Shown: positions 62,138-64,000 of the stretch, one piece after another
Position numbering within the stretch: the first letter of the stretch is position 1
How the letters are laid out: the number at the start of each line of letters is the position of its first letter
Source: Chitinophaga qingshengii
Lineage (GTDB): Bacteria > Bacteroidota > Bacteroidia > Chitinophagales > Chitinophagaceae
Reading direction: 5' to 3'
Length of the DNA stretch: 64,000 nucleotides
Assembly: GCF_014529935.1 (NCBI RefSeq)
Contig: NZ_JACVFC010000005.1
Location: 372,001 to 436,000, forward strand
Notes under the pieces: generated by a model
Databases searched by the model: none
What the model saw: the letters and a program-made list of their open reading frames with translations, nothing else
Told to the model about the DNA's origin: nothing
Made by a program: the position numbers and the translations under genes

Positions 62138-62737
62138 ATGAATGAGTTGTTATTGCAGACAATTGTAGACAAGTTAAATAAAGTTGATGAAGGTATCCGG
62201 CAAATAAATAGTGCGGCGCCGCAAATGCCGGACTATACAGAACAGTTAAAGAATGTCAGTGCTTCTTTAGAGCAGATAAGAGCAGATGTAGCAGGAATGC
62301 CGGAGCGCCTGAAATTTCCTACAGCGGCGGTTTATACGCTATCGCAAAATCTTGAAATAAATAATGATCTGCTGAAACGTCCGCCCATACAAGAAATAAA
62401 GCATCATCATCACGTAAGGGCGGGGGTGATTGTCTCCGCTTGCCTGTTCCTGTTGCTTGTCTTAGGGGCTGTATGGTTATTCAACACACGCTCCATTTTA
62501 CAGGCTTATAGGGCAGGAGATATAAAATATCGTTACATGCAGCTACAGGGCGGCAAACAGCTGCACCCATTTCTGTCTACGATAGATAGCTTGTATCAAG
62601 CGCAGCCGCAAGCCTTCCGGGATAGCGTTCTGAACTGGGAAGAAGAAAGACAGCGTATAGCAGTTATGCTACATGAAGCACGGGAAAAAGAGGAAGAAGC
62701 AGGCCAGTTAAGGAATAGAGCGAAGAGAAATCGGTAA
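62138..62737 (+). CDS. Membrane-anchored coiled-coil protein of the mob operon
   Basis: A 199-residue protein: helical, partly coiled-coil N-terminus (about 1-60), a His4 stretch at 89-92, one membrane helix (about 94-115) and a charged helical C-terminus (about 160-199, EEERQRIAVMLHEAREKEEEA). No family recognised. It follows the relaxase gene by 37 bases. It may link the relaxosome to a coupling protein, but this is only inference from position. Confidence 0.6.
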   Translation: MNELLLQTIVDKLNKVDEGIRQINSAAPQMPDYTEQLKNVSASLEQIRADVAGMPERLKFPTAAVYTLSQNLEINNDLLKRPPIQEIKHHHHVRAGVIVSACLFLLLVLGAVWLFNTRSILQAYRAGDIKYRYMQLQGGKQLHPFLSTIDSLYQAQPQAFRDSVLNWEEERQRIAVMLHEAREKEEEAGQLRNRAKRNR

Positions 62738-62857
62738 ATCTGTTTTTTCGGGGGAGGGGCTAACGCCACCCCTCCCCCCATGCCCCCTCCCGGCGGGGGT
62801 TTCAAACAATAGTGTGATCGTGTAATTGCCGATATTTCACCGTCTGATAGAAAACAG

Positions 62858-62887
62858 AAAAGCCACTGTGTAAAAACAGTGGCTTTT
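62858..62887. terminator. Bidirectional terminator
   Basis: AAAAGCCACTGT and ACAGTGGCTTTT pair over 12 bases around a six-base loop, with A and T runs on both sides. It ends the mob operon and the convergent XRE gene. The preceding bases 62740-62800 are a G/C-rich run with CCCCTCCCCCCATGCCCCC. Confidence 0.85.
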
Positions 62888-62908
62888 GTATGTGTGGTTT
62901 TAACTATC

Positions 62909-63343
62909 TTATTTCCCGCCCTTCTTATCATTCAGCAATTTCTCCAGCATTTCTATTTTTTCCCGCTCACTTTTCAATAGCTCTTTATAAAGCTGCTCGT
63001 TCTTCTCCATAGCATCAACCCATTTTTCAAAAGGGTTGATGGTGCATTTATAGTATTGTGCGTATGCGACAGATTCATCCGAAAACGTATTTGAGATAAT
63101 GTTTACTGCTGCTTCTTCACTAAAATTCTTAATCGCTTCGGGGGATACTTTTAAAACCTTCGCCACCTGATCTAAAATATCAGATTCTACTTTCTCTTTC
63201 CCCTCAAGCAAGGAAATCTTCTTTTGCGTCCAATCATCGCCTAGATCAGCCGCCATTGCCTCTTGGGTTATATTCAACATTTCCCGGAATCGTTTGATAT
63301 TCCGGCCTTCATGGATGCTTTTATTCATAGTAGTAATGCTCAT
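62909..63343 (-). CDS. XRE-family helix-turn-helix regulator
   Basis: A 144-residue protein with an HTH domain (about residues 15-70; IKRFREMLNITQEAMAADLG, WTQKKISLLEG) and a C-terminal helical, lysine-rich tail that could dimerise. It likely represses nearby genes of the element. The start may be ATG 63343 or ATG 63328 (residue six): an exact TATATTTG box at 63348-63355 would put transcription start almost on the first ATG, so the second is attractive unless the message is leaderless. Confidence 0.85.
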   Translation of the reverse strand: MSITTMNKSIHEGRNIKRFREMLNITQEAMAADLGDDWTQKKISLLEGKEKVESDILDQVAKVLKVSPEAIKNFSEEAAVNIISNTFSDESVAYAQYYKCTINPFEKWVDAMEKNEQLYKELLKSEREKIEMLEKLLNDKKGGK

Positions 63344-63347
63344 GAAA

Positions 63348-63355
63348 CAAATATA
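63348..63355 (-). promoter_or_regulatory. -7 box of the XRE gene
   Basis: On the minus strand this is TATATTTG, an exact TAnnTTTG. It lies only four bases before the ATG at 63343. The three TAAAATATGC-like repeats listed next lie just upstream. Confidence 0.5.
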
Positions 63356-63370
63356 AGATTTTTTTACTGC

Positions 63371-63435
63371 TAAAATATGCCTTTATCCAGGATAATTTAC
63401 CCCCTAAAATACTTGATTATTCCCATAAAATATGC
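63371..63435. promoter_or_regulatory. Three TAAAATATGC-type repeats between divergent genes
   Basis: TAAAATATGC at 63371-63380, TAAAATACTTG at 63405-63415 and TAAAATATGC at 63426-63435. They lie in the divergent promoter region of the XRE regulator and the gene at 63481, where self-regulatory operators would be expected. The copies are imperfect and may be chance in AT-rich DNA. Confidence 0.4.
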
Positions 63436-63480
63436 TTATAACGAATTGATTATGATTTTATTGTATTTGATCTTGCATTA

Positions 63481-63978
63481 GTGTTTGAGAAAGACGTTTT
63501 TGTCATGATTTGTATTAAATCTATCACAATGGCTGATCTGTTATCTGATTTAGAGAAAATTACCCTTTACACCACAAAACAAAGCCTGACTGAGTACTGC
63601 TGGGAGCTATTTAGCATTGTTTTGTCCAGTTCAGAGGCTGACAGTTGGGATATGCGCCAGAGGAATCAGGCCATACTATTTTGTAGGTTCTTCGTGAACA
63701 CAATTAACGCGGCCTTCTCTATAAAAGAAGCCCTAATGCGGGATAACATGACGCGCCTCACCGGTTTGCTGTGTCGTGAATTGGAGGAACATTTGGTTAA
63801 TATGGAAGAATACCAATCGGAGGTTGATGTTGATGACCTAGAGCAATTCTTCGATGGATACGCAGAAATCCTCTTTAAACAGGAGGAATGTCTGTTTGAC
63901 GGCCTATCGCGTAAAATCAGTTTAAGCTATTTCAAAGATTTTTTTATTCGTCTGAGGTTAATTGATTTAACTTTCTAA
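63481..63978 (+). CDS. Unknown helical protein
   Basis: A 165-residue acidic, helical protein of no recognised family, divergent from the XRE regulator. The frame begins with GTG 63481; in-frame ATGs at 63505 and 63529 (MADLLSDLEKITLY) are possible alternative starts, the last giving a cleaner N-terminus. It carries no membrane helix or known motif. Function open. Its codon use and AT-rich surroundings agree with the mobile element. Confidence 0.55.
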   Translation: MFEKDVFVMICIKSITMADLLSDLEKITLYTTKQSLTEYCWELFSIVLSSSEADSWDMRQRNQAILFCRFFVNTINAAFSIKEALMRDNMTRLTGLLCRELEEHLVNMEEYQSEVDVDDLEQFFDGYAEILFKQEECLFDGLSRKISLSYFKDFFIRLRLIDLTF

Positions 63979-63988
63979 ATAACACATT

Positions 63989-64000
63989 ATGAAATATGTT
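63989..64000 (+). CDS. Start of a further gene cut by the window end
   Basis: ATG AAA TAT GTT at 63989 is a plausible start 10 bases after the preceding stop on the same strand. Only four codons are visible, so no call on product is possible. Confidence 0.25.

Noticed and set aside
1..64000. CRISPR array or prophage
   Set aside because: No regular direct repeats with unique spacers and no phage structural genes were seen; the array at 60531 has palindromes of differing sequence, not identical repeats.
56193..64000. An attR copy of the tRNA-Lys 3' end inside the window
   Set aside because: No second copy of the T-arm and acceptor sequence was found by eye, so the element must extend past the window or the integration idea must be tested otherwise.

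Overview
The window looks like a chromosomal segment of a Bacteroidota bacterium, most likely a Chitinophagaceae species (Chitinophaga-like). This rests on gene content: a SusC-unrelated TonB-type outer-membrane barrel, a type IX secretion sorting tail on a metalloprotease, futalosine-route menaquinone synthesis (mqnE), bacillithiol synthesis (bshC), DUF2723 and YfhO giants. It also rests on several promoters that fit the Bacteroidota pattern TTG/TTTG, about 19-20 nt, TAnnTTTG, most cleanly at the two tRNA genes. Ribosome-binding sites are weak, and TTG or GTG starts are fairly common.

Layout. Positions 1-3.5 kb: the end of a GH130 glycosidase/phosphorylase, a convergent GT4 glycosyltransferase, and bshC. 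3.6-8.3 kb: a FUSC-like membrane protein and an outer-membrane barrel receptor. 8.7-15.4 kb: smc, a DUF4259 protein, a CNT nucleoside transporter and an acyltransferase-3 protein. 15.7-20.3 kb: a cytochrome-c-tailed propeller lipoprotein, a membrane-anchored glutamate-synthase-like FMN protein and a GreA/Rnk-like factor. 20.3-24.2 kb: a leftward operon of secreted M43 protease, mqnE and a DUF192 lipoprotein. 24.4-29.2 kb: thioredoxin, dnaE and an NlpC/P60 lipoprotein. 29.2-36.6 kb: a surface-polysaccharide locus with a flippase, two methyltransferases, three glycosyltransferases and a 3-amino-sugar pair (ketoisomerase plus aminotransferase). 36.7-50.3 kb: YfhO protein, queuosine-precursor transporter, NUDIX, CorA, dapF, a nucleoside phosphorylase, tRNA-Cys, GNAT, a Tat-exported Gfo/Idh protein, a MoxR-VWA pair and an exported sugar isomerase-like protein. 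50.4-56.2 kb: a DUF2723 membrane protein, an ABM-like protein, a SAM hydroxide adenosyltransferase, an SDR and tRNA-Lys.

From tRNA-Lys (56120-56192) to the window end the character changes. AT-rich, unrecognised genes, including a protein with an R-x4-H HEPN-type motif, are followed by an excisionase-like HTH protein, mobC, a relaxase, a membrane coiled-coil protein, an XRE regulator and an unknown gene. This fits an integrated mobilizable element that entered at the tRNA-Lys 3' end. Its integrase and far end are not in the window.

The most unusual non-coding structure is at 60531-60952: about twelve different short palindromes in a row, separated by GCGGAGATC/GCGAAGATC-type spacers, lying between the HTH gene and mobC. 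Two pairs of hairpins are near-copies, and one pair shows compensated stem changes. Other structures are a perfect 49-bp-arm palindrome (3519-3629), a relative with a different core (12851-12941), and a roughly 105-bp inverted repeat built of CGCAAAG words between divergent operons (49083-49365).
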